Source: Robiginitomaculum sp.
Lineage (GTDB): Bacteria; Pseudomonadota; Alphaproteobacteria; Caulobacterales; Maricaulaceae
DNA: 64,000 nt
Reading direction: 5' to 3'
NCBI GenBank assembly: GCA_002733605.1
Contig: NVWK01000002.1
Location: 1 to 64,000 of the forward strand
Part shown: positions 15,702-24,524 of the stretch, one piece after another
Position numbering within the stretch: position 1 is the first letter of the stretch
How the letters are laid out: the number at the start of each line of letters is the position of its first letter
Program-made: the position numbers and the translations under genes
The notes under the pieces: model-generated
Seen by the model: only the letters and a program-made list of their open reading frames with translations
Database searches by the model: none
Told to the model about the DNA's origin: nothing

Positions 15702-17482
15702 TATTGTCCCATTCGCACCAATCGTCCCGGCCTTGCGGTCGTAACTTCACCATCCGCCAAGACTTGCTCGCCGGAAACAAAAGTGGCTCGATACCCGGTC
15801 ACAGGCTGCAAAAGACGTTGCCCGCCTGCAGGAAGGTCTGTGACCATGGTCGGTGGCTTCAAGCTCAGATTATCATAATCTATAATGTTGATATCCGCTT
15901 TCAAGCCGGTTTTCAAGCGCCCACGGTCACTCATGCCCAAAAAGTCAGCCCCGTCCGCGCTCAGCATCTGAACCGCGCGTTGCAAAGATATGGTTTGTGA
16001 GTTCTTCGCCCGCGTCCCCCGGTCCCGCGTCCAATGGGACAAAAGATAGGTTGGAAAACTGGCATCACAGATAAAGCCCACATGCGCCCCCCCATCAGAT
16101 AGGCCCGGTAACGCAAGCTCATGTGTAATCATCGTATACACCGCGTCATAATTCATATCCGTATAATTATAGGCAGGGAAATAGATGAAGGCATACCCTT
16201 CGTCTTCCAGCAATATATCATACAGTTTTTCCCAAACACCGACACCTTCGGCGCGCGCTTGGAACGCAATGGAGTTTTCATGGCCCTGTTCGTAATCAAC
16301 GACCCCGTCCCCTGCCGGATCAAGACGGAACATTTTTTCTGCGATCTGTACCGTTTGGGCGATCAGCGCGTCCGTCATCGGCGGAATAGATGTGCCGGGC
16401 CCTGCCAGTTGCACAGGTGTTTCTGCCAGCATTTTTGCCTTCATCGCAGGATCTTTCAGCAAAGTAATCCGCTCTGCCAACGGTAAGTCCGCCATAGCGA
16501 TATAACTTGGAAAGGCCATCAGCGGATGGAAAGTAGATTGCAGACCAAGGAAAACCCCGACCGCACGCGGCGCCGCCTGCAAACGCAAATCAACCCCCTC
16601 TTTTTGCAGTTTTTCTGCTCGTGCAATAATACGCGTCCAATGATCGGGAACCATATCGCGCTGTAACAATGTCATCGATGATTTATGACCGGGAGCCGCA
16701 CGAAAATACGTTTCCAAAATATCAAACTCTTCATCAAATTGATCGCCCTCGCGTTCTTGATTGAAATCGTTGACCGCATGTAACACCCCATAGGAGAAAT
16801 CGGTAAACGCACTGGCAATCCCGGCCAATTCGGAAGGATGGGCCTCACTGGCCGGTGTCCAGTTTCCGTCCGCACATCTATGAAAATCAGACCGTCCGGT
16901 CGAGAACCCGACAGCGCCCGCAGCCAAGGCCTCATGGGTTAAAGCGCGCATGCGTTCAATATCATTATCATTGGCCTGTTCTTCGGAAATGGCCCGCTCC
17001 CCCATGACGTAAACGCGTAACGGATCGTGCGGCACCATCACGGCAAAATCAAGTGTGTGTGGCAAGGCATCTATGGCGTCCATATATTCAGGGAAGCTCT
17101 CCCAATCCCATGTAATCCCTTCGGCCAAAGCCGTACCCGGAATATCTTCGACCCCTTCCATCAATTTGATCAGCTTGTCATGGTCTTCCTTGCGACACGG
17201 TGCAAAGCCCACGCCACAATTTCCGGTCACGATGGTTGTCACCCCGTGATTAATCGACGGCTTCATTTCCGCGTCCCAACTGATTTGGCCATCATAATGG
17301 GTATGCAGATCAATAAAGCCCGGGGTCACAATCGCGCCGCTCGCATCCACTGTGCGTTCCGCCGCGCCTTCGCAGGCGCCGATCTCGACAATAATGCCGT
17401 CTTTTATCCCGAGTGAGGCTTCATAAGGCGCACCCCCGGTGCCGTCATAAATTTTCCCGTTGGTAATTTTCAAATCAAACAT
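15701..17482 (-). CDS. N-acyl-D-amino-acid deacylase-like amidohydrolase
   Basis: A 593-residue amidohydrolase of the D-aminoacylase/family-3 group. LKITNGKIYDGTG opens the small beta domain; VTPGFIDLHTHYDGQ supplies the metal-binding HxH; TIVTGNCGVGFAP, GAVGFSTG and SDGGAHVGFICD follow, with the D-x-G-x-H motif near the end of the barrel. It would hydrolyse an N-acyl or cyclic amide; the substrate cannot be fixed. It sits between a BASS transporter (1 bp upstream) and a YceI lipoprotein, suggesting an uptake-and-hydrolysis unit for a small amphiphile, which is inference. Confidence 0.87.
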   Translation of the reverse strand: MFDLKITNGKIYDGTGGAPYEASLGIKDGIIVEIGACEGAAERTVDASGAIVTPGFIDLHTHYDGQISWDAEMKPSINHGVTTIVTGNCGVGFAPCRKEDHDKLIKLMEGVEDIPGTALAEGITWDWESFPEYMDAIDALPHTLDFAVMVPHDPLRVYVMGERAISEEQANDNDIERMRALTHEALAAGAVGFSTGRSDFHRCADGNWTPASEAHPSELAGIASAFTDFSYGVLHAVNDFNQEREGDQFDEEFDILETYFRAAPGHKSSMTLLQRDMVPDHWTRIIARAEKLQKEGVDLRLQAAPRAVGVFLGLQSTFHPLMAFPSYIAMADLPLAERITLLKDPAMKAKMLAETPVQLAGPGTSIPPMTDALIAQTVQIAEKMFRLDPAGDGVVDYEQGHENSIAFQARAEGVGVWEKLYDILLEDEGYAFIYFPAYNYTDMNYDAVYTMITHELALPGLSDGGAHVGFICDASFPTYLLSHWTRDRGTRAKNSQTISLQRAVQMLSADGADFLGMSDRGRLKTGLKADINIIDYDNLSLKPPTMVTDLPAGGQRLLQPVTGYRATFVSGEQVLADGEVTTARPGRLVRMGQ

Positions 17483-17483
17483 C

Positions 17484-18425
17484 TTATACCCTTTCTAGTT
17501 TCTCGCCCGGAACGCTGCCCGACCTTCTGTCGGCCCATCTAAACATCGCCACCATAAATCCGCCGCCCACCATATGCCAAAGCCCCCACATGCCGGTAAT
17601 CGCAGCTGTACCGCCAAGACCATTCAACTGGGTCAGGAGAATGATAAATCCGAGGCCGGAGTTTTGGATACCCACCTCGAACGTCAAGGCCCGCCGCGTC
17701 GGTACATCCGCACGGCTCAGCAAGCCGCTTGCATAACCAAGCCCAAGGGCAAGCGCATTATGGATAATCACCAAAGGCAAGATCAACATGCCCGCAGAAA
17801 GCACCAAATCCCGATAGCTATAAAACCCGCCAATAATGATAAGCACCAGTCCGGTTGCACTGATCAAGGCCAGAGGTTTTTGCAAAACCGCCGCCAGTTT
17901 CGGCAATTTCCAGACCACCAACATGCCAAGCACAATCGGCACCCCTAAGATCAACAGGGTTTGGACAAGGAAATCCACCGCATCAAAATTAATCACGGTC
18001 AGCAAATCACGGGTCGGCCCGTAAAGCGAAGACCAAAACAGGATAGAGACAGGTGTAATCAGCGCTGCCGCCAAACTCGAGGTCGCCGTCATAGAGACGG
18101 AAAGAGCCGTATTCGCCCGCCCGAACAGCGCCAGAATGTTAGAAATATTACCGCCCGGACAACACGCCACAAGAATCATACCGAGCGCCAGACTAGGGGC
18201 AGGGTTAAGCGCATAAACAAGCCCAAGTGTCACCAAAGGCAGGCCAACCATTTGTGCCACAACGCCGGTGAAATAATGTTTGGGGTCTGTTTTAAAAAAC
18301 GCAAAATGCTGGGGCCGCAATCCAAGCGCCACCGAAAACATCATCATCCCCAAAATAAAGATCAAGAAGGCCTGTGAACCACCGCCTAATACGATGGTCA
18401 TTTTGTCTAGTTCTGCTGCATTCAT
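17484..18425 (-). CDS. Bile acid:sodium symporter (BASS) family transporter
   Basis: A 313-residue protein with about nine membrane segments. The motif CCPGGNISN and, near the C-terminus, EVGIQNSGLGFIILL are typical of BASS/SBF transporters, which use Na+ to import organic anions. ATG 18425 is chosen; a longer frame to 18458 adds 11 unlikely residues. It ends 1 bp before the amidohydrolase gene, so the pair is probably co-transcribed and the amidohydrolase may act on the imported compound. Confidence 0.87.
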   Translation of the reverse strand: MNAAELDKMTIVLGGGSQAFLIFILGMMMFSVALGLRPQHFAFFKTDPKHYFTGVVAQMVGLPLVTLGLVYALNPAPSLALGMILVACCPGGNISNILALFGRANTALSVSMTATSSLAAALITPVSILFWSSLYGPTRDLLTVINFDAVDFLVQTLLILGVPIVLGMLVVWKLPKLAAVLQKPLALISATGLVLIIIGGFYSYRDLVLSAGMLILPLVIIHNALALGLGYASGLLSRADVPTRRALTFEVGIQNSGLGFIILLTQLNGLGGTAAITGMWGLWHMVGGGFMVAMFRWADRRSGSVPGEKLERV

Positions 18426-18601
18426 AGTACATTCCCGGTCGGACGTTCTTGTTTTCACGCCTCTTGTTTACACATTACCTAAGCCACATTATGGGCCATT
18501 TTTTCTTCTTTTGCGATACTATGACCCTTTTCACAGCGAGTGGTACACATTTCCCTGTTTTTTAGCTATTCAAATATGATGGGATCAGTATAAGGCCCCC
18601 T

Positions 18602-20404
18602 ATGGCCCCACCGATTTTAACAATGAAAAACATCCATTTGTCTTTTGGCAGCACCCCCCTGATAGAAGGGGCGGAGTTTCTCATTGAGCAAAATTCGCGC
18701 ATGTGCCTTGTCGGACGCAACGGGTCGGGCAAATCCACCTTGTTAAAAATCGCCGCTGGATTGATCCAGCCCGACGAGGGCGAACGGTTTGTTAAACCGG
18801 GCACAACCATACGCTATCTGCCCCAGGAACCCGATCTGGACGGATATAAAAATATCGAGGAATATGTGCTCGCCGGACTGGAAGGCGCAGATGAGGCCTA
18901 CCGTATCCCGTATTTGCTGGATGCTTTGGGTATTGACGGCATGGCCGCCACCGACACCTTGTCCGGCGGTGAAGCCCGCAGGGCCGCCCTCGCGCGCACC
19001 CTCGCCCCCGAACCAGACTTACTAATGCTGGACGAGCCTACAAACCATCTGGATTTACCCATCATTGAATGGCTGGAAAAAGAACTGGCGTCCTTTCGGG
19101 GTGCCTTGATCCTAATCTCCCATGATAGGCGGTTCTTGGCCAATTTAACCCGCCAAACCATCTGGGTTGATCGGGGCGAAACCCGCACGATCAATCACGG
19201 GTTTGGCGAGTTTGAAGACTGGCGCGATAATTTCCTCGAGCAGGAAGAGCTGGATCGCCACAAATTATCCCGCAAAATCGAACGCGAGCAGCATTGGGTT
19301 GTACACGGGGTCTCTGGCCGCCGAAAACGCAATGTACGGCGTTTGAAGGAATTAGGCAATTTACGCTCCGAAAAAGCCAATGAAAAGAAATCTGTCGGCA
19401 AAGCCAATATGAGCGTGGTCAGCGGCCAGACCTCTGGCAAACTGGTGGCTAAACTTGAGAATGTCAGCAAATCTTATGAGGATCGCCTGATTATTGATGA
19501 TTTTTCAACACGCATCGCCCGCGGCGACCGTATTGGCCTGATCGGGCCTAATGGCTCGGGGAAAACCACACTTCTGAAATTAATCATGGGGGAGATACAG
19601 CCCGATGCAGGTGATATTAAGCTCGGCACCAACTTACAGCCCTTGATCCTGGACCAAAAACGCGAAGGCCTTGATCCGAACACAACTTTGAAAGATGCGC
19701 TCACGGGCGGCAGCGGCGACAGTGTGATGATCGGCGACCAGCAAAAACATGTTATCGGCTATATGAAGGATTTCTTGTTCTTGCCCGAACAACAACGCAC
19801 CCCCATTCACGCCCTCTCGGGCGGGGAACGCGCCCGCGTAGAACTGGCGCGTGGTTTGCGCCTGCCCTCAAACTTACTTATTCTCGATGAGCCAACCAAT
19901 GATCTGGATTTGGAAACCCTTGATCTGTTACAGGAATTGATAGCGGAATATAAAGGCACCGTCCTACTGGTCAGCCATGACCGTGATTTTCTTGACCGGA
20001 CAGTAGATTCCACCATTGCCTTTGAAGGCGATGCCAAATGGCAGCATTATGCGGGCGGGTATTCCGACATGATTGCCCAACGCGGGTTTGGTGTCAGGGC
20101 GGCCGAAAAAGCCTCTCTTACGAAAACAAAAACAGCAAAAGGGCAAACAGAAACAAAACCACAGAAAACCAAGCTCAGTTATAAACATAAATTTGCGCTT
20201 GAAACCCTGCCAAAAACAATTGCAGCGCTGGAAGCCGAACTTGCAGGCCTAAATACAAAACTTGAAGATCCGGAATATTACATAAAAGACCCAGACGGGT
20301 TTACACACACCATCACACGCATGGATGAGGTACAGACCAAACTTGAAGCCTGTGAAATGGAGTGGCTTGAACTTGAAGAATTACGCGAAACGGCTGAGAG
20401 TTAA
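18602..20404 (+). CDS. uup: ABC-F family ATPase (Uup type)
   Basis: A 600-residue soluble tandem ABC protein. Domain 1 has GRNGSGKST, LSGGEARR and LLMLDEPTNHLDL; domain 2 has GPNGSGKTT, LSGGERARVELA and LLILDEPTNDLDLETL. There are no membrane spans. A basic C-terminal extension (about 500-600) ends in a coiled coil, as in Uup, which acts at the ribosome and has DNA-branch binding. Its stop overlaps that of the convergent YceI gene. Confidence 0.9.
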   Translation: MAPPILTMKNIHLSFGSTPLIEGAEFLIEQNSRMCLVGRNGSGKSTLLKIAAGLIQPDEGERFVKPGTTIRYLPQEPDLDGYKNIEEYVLAGLEGADEAYRIPYLLDALGIDGMAATDTLSGGEARRAALARTLAPEPDLLMLDEPTNHLDLPIIEWLEKELASFRGALILISHDRRFLANLTRQTIWVDRGETRTINHGFGEFEDWRDNFLEQEELDRHKLSRKIEREQHWVVHGVSGRRKRNVRRLKELGNLRSEKANEKKSVGKANMSVVSGQTSGKLVAKLENVSKSYEDRLIIDDFSTRIARGDRIGLIGPNGSGKTTLLKLIMGEIQPDAGDIKLGTNLQPLILDQKREGLDPNTTLKDALTGGSGDSVMIGDQQKHVIGYMKDFLFLPEQQRTPIHALSGGERARVELARGLRLPSNLLILDEPTNDLDLETLDLLQELIAEYKGTVLLVSHDRDFLDRTVDSTIAFEGDAKWQHYAGGYSDMIAQRGFGVRAAEKASLTKTKTAKGQTETKPQKTKLSYKHKFALETLPKTIAALEAELAGLNTKLEDPEYYIKDPDGFTHTITRMDEVQTKLEACEMEWLELEELRETAES

Positions 20405-21024
20405 GGCGTAATTTTGCGCGCCAAAACCGTAATATTGACCTCAACCGTGTGGGCAACATATTCATCAGACTCCCACATGCCGCGTCCCACATCAAAATCA
20501 CGCCGGTTCAGTTGAACCGTACCGTCCATGTGTGCAACTCCGTTTTCAATACTAAGCGTAAACGGTAACACCAATGGTTTAGTGACACCACGCAAACTCA
20601 AATCACCTTTAGCCTCGTATGTATTGCCGCCGAGATGCGTAAAAGCATGACTTTCAAAAACAGCTTCAGGAAATGATTTTACAAAAAACCAGTCTTTATC
20701 AGGCAAAGCATCTGTACGCTCAGCATCACCCGCGTCCACACTAGAGAGATCAATCGTAACCACCACTTGTGAGCGGGCAAGATCATCCGGATCAAATTGA
20801 ATTTGCGTTGTAAAGTCGGAAAAAGACCCCGTAAATGCATCCCCGTCATAGCTACTCGCAAAAGAGAGCGTGCTTGCACTCGCGTCCATTTCCCAATTGG
20901 CCTGCACCTCAAACTGCGGACGTTCCGTCAATTGTACGGGTTGGTCATCCGCACAGGACACCAGGAACACACCCAGCGATAAAGCCGTCAGCACTCCGCC
21001 AATAATTTTCACACCAAAACGCAT
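20401..21024 (-). CDS. YceI family lipoprotein
   Basis: 207 residues with leader VLTALSLGVFLVSCAD (lipobox Cys24). The YceI fold is clear: WEMDASASTLSF, FTGSFSDFTTQIQFDP, VDAGDAERTDALPDKDWFF, EAVFESHAFTHLG, GDLSLRGVTKPLVLPF and LNRRDFDVGRGMW. It is the last gene of a YceI-cytochrome b561-YceI set and starts at the stop of the b561 gene. It probably binds an isoprenoid such as a quinone in the periplasm (family knowledge, not shown here). Confidence 0.9.
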   Translation of the reverse strand: MRFGVKIIGGVLTALSLGVFLVSCADDQPVQLTERPQFEVQANWEMDASASTLSFASSYDGDAFTGSFSDFTTQIQFDPDDLARSQVVVTIDLSSVDAGDAERTDALPDKDWFFVKSFPEAVFESHAFTHLGGNTYEAKGDLSLRGVTKPLVLPFTLSIENGVAHMDGTVQLNRRDFDVGRGMWESDEYVAHTVEVNITVLARKITP

Positions 21025-21590
21025 TAACTATCGTCTTTTTTCATTGCCGGGATCATCCGCGCCAATACGGCTTTGCCGCCAAGTTGATGCTTGATCGCAG
21101 CAACAACGTGCAAAACGATAAGGGCAATCGCAATATAGGCTAAAATTTCATGGGTCTCTTCGAAGAAATGATGCACTTCTTTGCGGTTTTCAACCGAGCT
21201 TAATATGGGCAAACGCGGTAAAGGAATGGCATTAAACAACCGCGAAGGATAACGCGACGTAGACGAAATCCCCCATCCGACGAATGGCATCACAATCATA
21301 AACCCATAGAAGAACCAATGCACTGCGCCCGCGAGTTTTTCTTCCCATGCCTTCACGCCACCCACTTGCGCCGGTAGTTTATGGGTCAGCCGCCAATACA
21401 GTCGAAACAAAGACAATACCAACACCAGCAAGCCAAGCGTTTTATGCCAGTTATAAACGGCCGATTTCAACGATCCCCCGTTCGGAAGGTACCCCATGAG
21501 CAACCCGACACAAAGAAGTGAGATGATTAAAATTGCAATTGCCCAATGCAGGCGCATCGCCACCTTGCTATAAGAAGTTTGCGCGGACAC
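21024..21590 (-). CDS. Cytochrome b561 family di-haem membrane protein
   Basis: 188 residues, four membrane segments. Conserved haem-ligand context includes MRLHWAIAILII, YNWHKTLGLLVL, AVHWFFYGFMIVMP and HHFFEETHEILAY with ALIVLHVVAAIKH; these histidines would bind two b haems. B561 proteins move electrons between quinol and periplasmic acceptors; some act on superoxide. It lies between two YceI genes with 2-bp and 1-bp junctions, a recurrent association that supports quinone-linked function. Confidence 0.92.
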   Translation of the reverse strand: MSAQTSYSKVAMRLHWAIAILIISLLCVGLLMGYLPNGGSLKSAVYNWHKTLGLLVLVLSLFRLYWRLTHKLPAQVGGVKAWEEKLAGAVHWFFYGFMIVMPFVGWGISSTSRYPSRLFNAIPLPRLPILSSVENRKEVHHFFEETHEILAYIAIALIVLHVVAAIKHQLGGKAVLARMIPAMKKDDS

Positions 21591-21592
21591 TC

Positions 21593-22231
21593 TTATTTAT
21601 CTTTGTGGAACTCAACAGAGATGAGCAAACTCACCTCATCACCCACATAAGGTACATATTTACCAAGGCCAAAATCAGAGCGTAAAAGTGTGCCTCGCCC
21701 CTCCACGCCAATCGCGCCTTTTTTGCCACCCTTGGTGCCAACAATTTCGACATCAAGGCTCAATGGCTTGGTGATTCCCATAATAGTCAAATCTCCTTGC
21801 ATTGTACCTGTAGTAGCGCTGGCACGGGTAAACCCGGTGCTTTTAAAGCTAATCGTCGGGTTCTTTGCCGTGTTAAAAAAATCGCCTCCATTAAGATGAT
21901 CATCAAATTTATCAACGCCGCTATCAATACTGGCCGCATTGATTGTCACATTGACTTGCGAGTTTTCCGGGTGATCTGCATCTAAAACCAATGTTGCATC
22001 AATATCGCGAAACCGAAGCTGCGGATGAGAGAGACCTTGGTGCAAATAACTAAATGTCACATAACCATGGCCCTTATCCATTGTATACTGACCGGACGGT
22101 GCACCAAGTGTTTCATAGCTGTGGCTATGGGATTCAGATGCTGGCTTTGTTTGCGCCTCGCTATCTAAACCCAGACCAAATAAAGCTATTCCCAATACAG
22201 TTGCTACCGTAAATCCATGTACAATTTTCAT
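21593..22231 (-). CDS. YceI family periplasmic protein
   Basis: A 212-residue exported protein. MKIVHGFTVATVLGIALFGL then DSEAQ is a cleavable leader. YMDKGHGYVTF-type opening (YTMDKGHGYVTFSYLH), VNVTINAASIDSGVDKFDDHL, FFNTAKNPTISFKST, GDLTIMGITKPLSLDV and LLRSDFGLGKY define YceI. ATG 22231 is used because AGAAGGA precedes it; the longer frame to 22297 is rejected. It leads the YceI-b561-YceI operon. A His-rich patch (ESHSHSYE) follows the leader. Confidence 0.92.
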   Translation of the reverse strand: MKIVHGFTVATVLGIALFGLGLDSEAQTKPASESHSHSYETLGAPSGQYTMDKGHGYVTFSYLHQGLSHPQLRFRDIDATLVLDADHPENSQVNVTINAASIDSGVDKFDDHLNGGDFFNTAKNPTISFKSTGFTRASATTGTMQGDLTIMGITKPLSLDVEIVGTKGGKKGAIGVEGRGTLLRSDFGLGKYVPYVGDEVSLLISVEFHKDK

Positions 22232-22398
22232 AAATATTTTCCTTCTAATCCGCTCGCTATACCAGAGAAAATACACCCTGCCTAGACATTGCCCCATGAA
22301 ACGGGTTCACAAATGTGTGAGAAATTTATATTTGCGTGCATCCAATACCTGTTTCCAAAGCGTCTAACAGGTATAAGAACACAACAAAGGAGAATATT

Positions 22399-22764
22399 AT
22401 GGAAGGCATATTTGCCATTATTGGCATATTTGGAGGCATCCCCCTCACAATCTGGATATTTTTACATCATAAATTCAAAGTAAGAGCGAAATCTGCAGAA
22501 TTGGTCAATGCCCTCATCAATAAGGATAAAGACGTTACATCGGAACTTATCCGTGCCATCGGGTTTGCCCCCTCACGATCTCACTCGGATTTACGCGCCA
22601 GCTTGATTTTGGGTGCGATCGGTACAGCAATGTATATATTTGGCCGTGCCATTCCCGAAGAAGAAGCCGAAGTTATATTTGGCGGATTGGCCTCCTTCCC
22701 GTTTCTAATCGGACTGGCGCTCTTTGCTTTCTGGTTCTTTGTCAGCCGTAAAGACGAAGTCTAG
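22399..22764 (+). CDS. Small inner-membrane protein upstream of an ECF sigma factor
   Basis: 121 residues with a hydrophobic N-terminal span (IFAIIGIFGGIPLTIWIFL), a charged middle (VRAKSAELVNALINKDKDVTSELIRAIG) and two more spans. The pattern resembles small DUF6249-type proteins, though I cannot confirm this. AAAGGAG precedes ATG 22399. It ends 2 bp before the sigma-factor gene, so it is part of that operon and may take part in signalling to it. Confidence 0.65.
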   Translation: MEGIFAIIGIFGGIPLTIWIFLHHKFKVRAKSAELVNALINKDKDVTSELIRAIGFAPSRSHSDLRASLILGAIGTAMYIFGRAIPEEEAEVIFGGLASFPFLIGLALFAFWFFVSRKDEV

Positions 22765-22766
22765 GC

Positions 22767-23273
22767 TTGCAGCCAAATCCTAAAGAAAATGAGCGTCGTT
22801 TTGCGACGCTCATGCAGGCCCATCAAGGGCAAATCCGTGCATTCCTGCGTAGGCTGTGTAAAAACGAAGCCCTAGCCGATGATCTAGCACAGGAAACCTT
22901 TCTGCGCGCCTATAGCCGATTGGATCAATTACAAGATAAATCATCTCAAAAGGCCTGGTTGTTCCAAATTGCCTACCGGATATTTTTGGATTATATCCGT
23001 AAAGAAAACCGGCGCAAAAACATAGACGATCAAAGAATTCAGCCCGACACCATGACGCCGGCAGCACCACACGGCCTAAAAATGGACATTACACGGGCCA
23101 TGAACGCCCTGCCGGATGATCAACGCGCCGCAATTTTACTCTGCCTTTCCTATGGATTGAGCCATTCAGAGGCCGCGAAAGCCCTCAATCAACCTCTCGG
23201 CACAGTAAAATCACATATAGCCCGCGGTAAATTGGCTCTTAGGGCTTTCCTTACCGCTTATGAAAAGGCATAA
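22767..23273 (+). CDS. ECF-type RNA polymerase sigma factor
   Basis: 168 residues. Region 2 is ALADDLAQETFLRAYSRL with KAWLFQIAYRIFLDYIR; region 4 is ALPDDQRAAILLCLSYGLSHSEAA followed by LGTVKSHIARGKLALR, the -35 recognition helix-turn-helix. The start appears to be TTG 22767, because the next ATG (22812) would cut region 2; there is no good ribosome site, so coupling to the upstream gene is likely. It overlaps the reading frame of the following membrane protein. The target promoters are unknown. Confidence 0.88.
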   Translation: MQPNPKENERRFATLMQAHQGQIRAFLRRLCKNEALADDLAQETFLRAYSRLDQLQDKSSQKAWLFQIAYRIFLDYIRKENRRKNIDDQRIQPDTMTPAAPHGLKMDITRAMNALPDDQRAAILLCLSYGLSHSEAAKALNQPLGTVKSHIARGKLALRAFLTAYEKA

Positions 23274-23277
23274 TCAC

Positions 23278-23652
23278 ATGATGCAAGAAAACTCTGAAGA
23301 TAAAATATTCCAAGATTTGCTAAGCGATTACTCTGCCCCTGTAGAGGACAAAGGGTTTAGCAGCTATGTTATGTCAAATTTACCAACAGCAACTTCTACC
23401 CATAAATCACTTAAAAGAGCTATCGTTGGGTGCGCAGCCCTTGTTGGTGGCATTTTTGCCACCATGCAAATCCCTGCCTTCTGGCGCTATGTAAACAGCA
23501 TGTCCTTGCCTAAAGTGGACGTTCCCCAGATGAACCTTGCCAGTATTGATACAAGCACGTTGGGCTCATCCTATACGCTCGCAGCTGCCGCCTGCATGGC
23601 GATGTTGTGTGTCTGGTTCGCCAGCACACTCCTCTTCGGAGATAACATGTGA
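23278..23652 (+). CDS. Putative anti-sigma / membrane partner of the ECF sigma factor
   Basis: 124 residues with two hydrophobic segments (AIVGCAALVGGIFATMQI and SYTLAAAACMAMLCVWFAS) and a soluble N-terminus of about 45 residues. No zinc-binding HxxxCxxC is present. Placement directly after the sigma gene, with AAGG 10 bases before ATG 23278, makes an anti-sigma role plausible but unproven. Its stop falls inside a 14-bp tandem duplication that also contains the start of the next gene. Confidence 0.6.
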   Translation: MMQENSEDKIFQDLLSDYSAPVEDKGFSSYVMSNLPTATSTHKSLKRAIVGCAALVGGIFATMQIPAFWRYVNSMSLPKVDVPQMNLASIDTSTLGSSYTLAAAACMAMLCVWFASTLLFGDNM

Positions 23653-23674
23653 GTGCCTTGATGTGAGTGCCTTG
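23647..23674 (+). repeat. Perfect 14-bp tandem duplication at a gene junction
   Basis: ATGTGAGTGCCTTG occurs twice in a row (23647-23660 and 23661-23674). Copy 1 contains the stop (TGA) of the putative anti-sigma gene; copy 2 contains the apparent GTG start of ppk2. With one copy the stop and start would overlap as GTGA, so the duplication has separated two formerly coupled genes by 14 bp. Confidence 0.85.
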
Positions 23675-24487
23675 CGTCCCGCCCTTATTTCAACTGACTT
23701 TATAGCCAAACCAGGGGAGACGTGTACCCTTGCGGCCTATCCGGCCCGTCAAAAACACTTTAGATCAAAAAAAACCGCACAAAACCGCATAAAAAAGGAA
23801 GCGGAAACAATATCCGATTTGTCTCACGCTCTATATGCACAAGCCACCCAATCTGTGCTCATTGTCTTGCAAGGCATGGATACCAGTGGCAAGGATGGCA
23901 CGATCGGTGCAATGTTTTCACGCACCCCACCCCTGAATGTGCGTGTCGAAGCCTTCAAAAAACCTTCCAAAGACGAGCTGGCCCACGATTATCTGTGGCG
24001 TGTCCATAAAGCATGCCCCCCCAAAGGCAATATTACTATATTTAACCGCTCCCATTATGAGGACGTATTGGTTGTCAAAGTACGTAAATTTGCACCCGAG
24101 TCCGCAATTGAACAACGTTATGATCAAATCAACGCCTTCGAAAAACACCTGAGCCAGAACGGTACCAAAATTTTGAAATTTATGCTCAATGTATCAAAAG
24201 ACCAGCAGGCAATACGCTTACGAGAGCGTCTGGTTGAGCCACACAAATTCTGGAAATTTAATCCAGCCGATCTGGAAGACCGCCAGCTTTGGCCAGAGTT
24301 TATGGGTGCATATGAAACCATGATTGAACGCACATCCACCCTGCACGCCCCATGGCATATTATTCCTTCCGATAGCCGCTCTACGCGGGGCGCAATTGTC
24401 AGCTCCATAGTGCGACAAGCCCTGCAAGACATGGCACCCACATACCCTGCCGCCGCGTTCGGGCCAGATGATTTTTTGATCGAATAG
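23663..24487 (+). CDS. Polyphosphate kinase 2 family protein
   Basis: 274 residues. Walker A-like GMDTSGKDGTIGAMF, then VEAFKKPSKDELAHDYLWRVH, IFNRSHYEDVLVVKV and the LVEPHKFWKFNPADLEDR block are PPK2 motifs. PPK2 enzymes transfer phosphate between polyphosphate and nucleotides; class and preferred nucleotide cannot be told. The GTG at 23663 is the only sensible start, since the next in-frame ATG lies in the P-loop. It follows an ECF sigma operon, hinting at stress-linked phosphate metabolism. Confidence 0.9.
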   Translation: MSALRPALISTDFIAKPGETCTLAAYPARQKHFRSKKTAQNRIKKEAETISDLSHALYAQATQSVLIVLQGMDTSGKDGTIGAMFSRTPPLNVRVEAFKKPSKDELAHDYLWRVHKACPPKGNITIFNRSHYEDVLVVKVRKFAPESAIEQRYDQINAFEKHLSQNGTKILKFMLNVSKDQQAIRLRERLVEPHKFWKFNPADLEDRQLWPEFMGAYETMIERTSTLHAPWHIIPSDSRSTRGAIVSSIVRQALQDMAPTYPAAAFGPDDFLIE

Positions 24488-24524
24488 TGTAAGTTCCCCG
24501 ACTTCCGCAAGGGCAAGGCACTTT

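Noticed and set aside
15701..18425. BASS transporter and amidohydrolase read as a bile-acid degradation unit.
   Set aside because: The BASS family covers many organic anions and the amidohydrolase belongs to the D-aminoacylase group, so no bile-acid link is shown.
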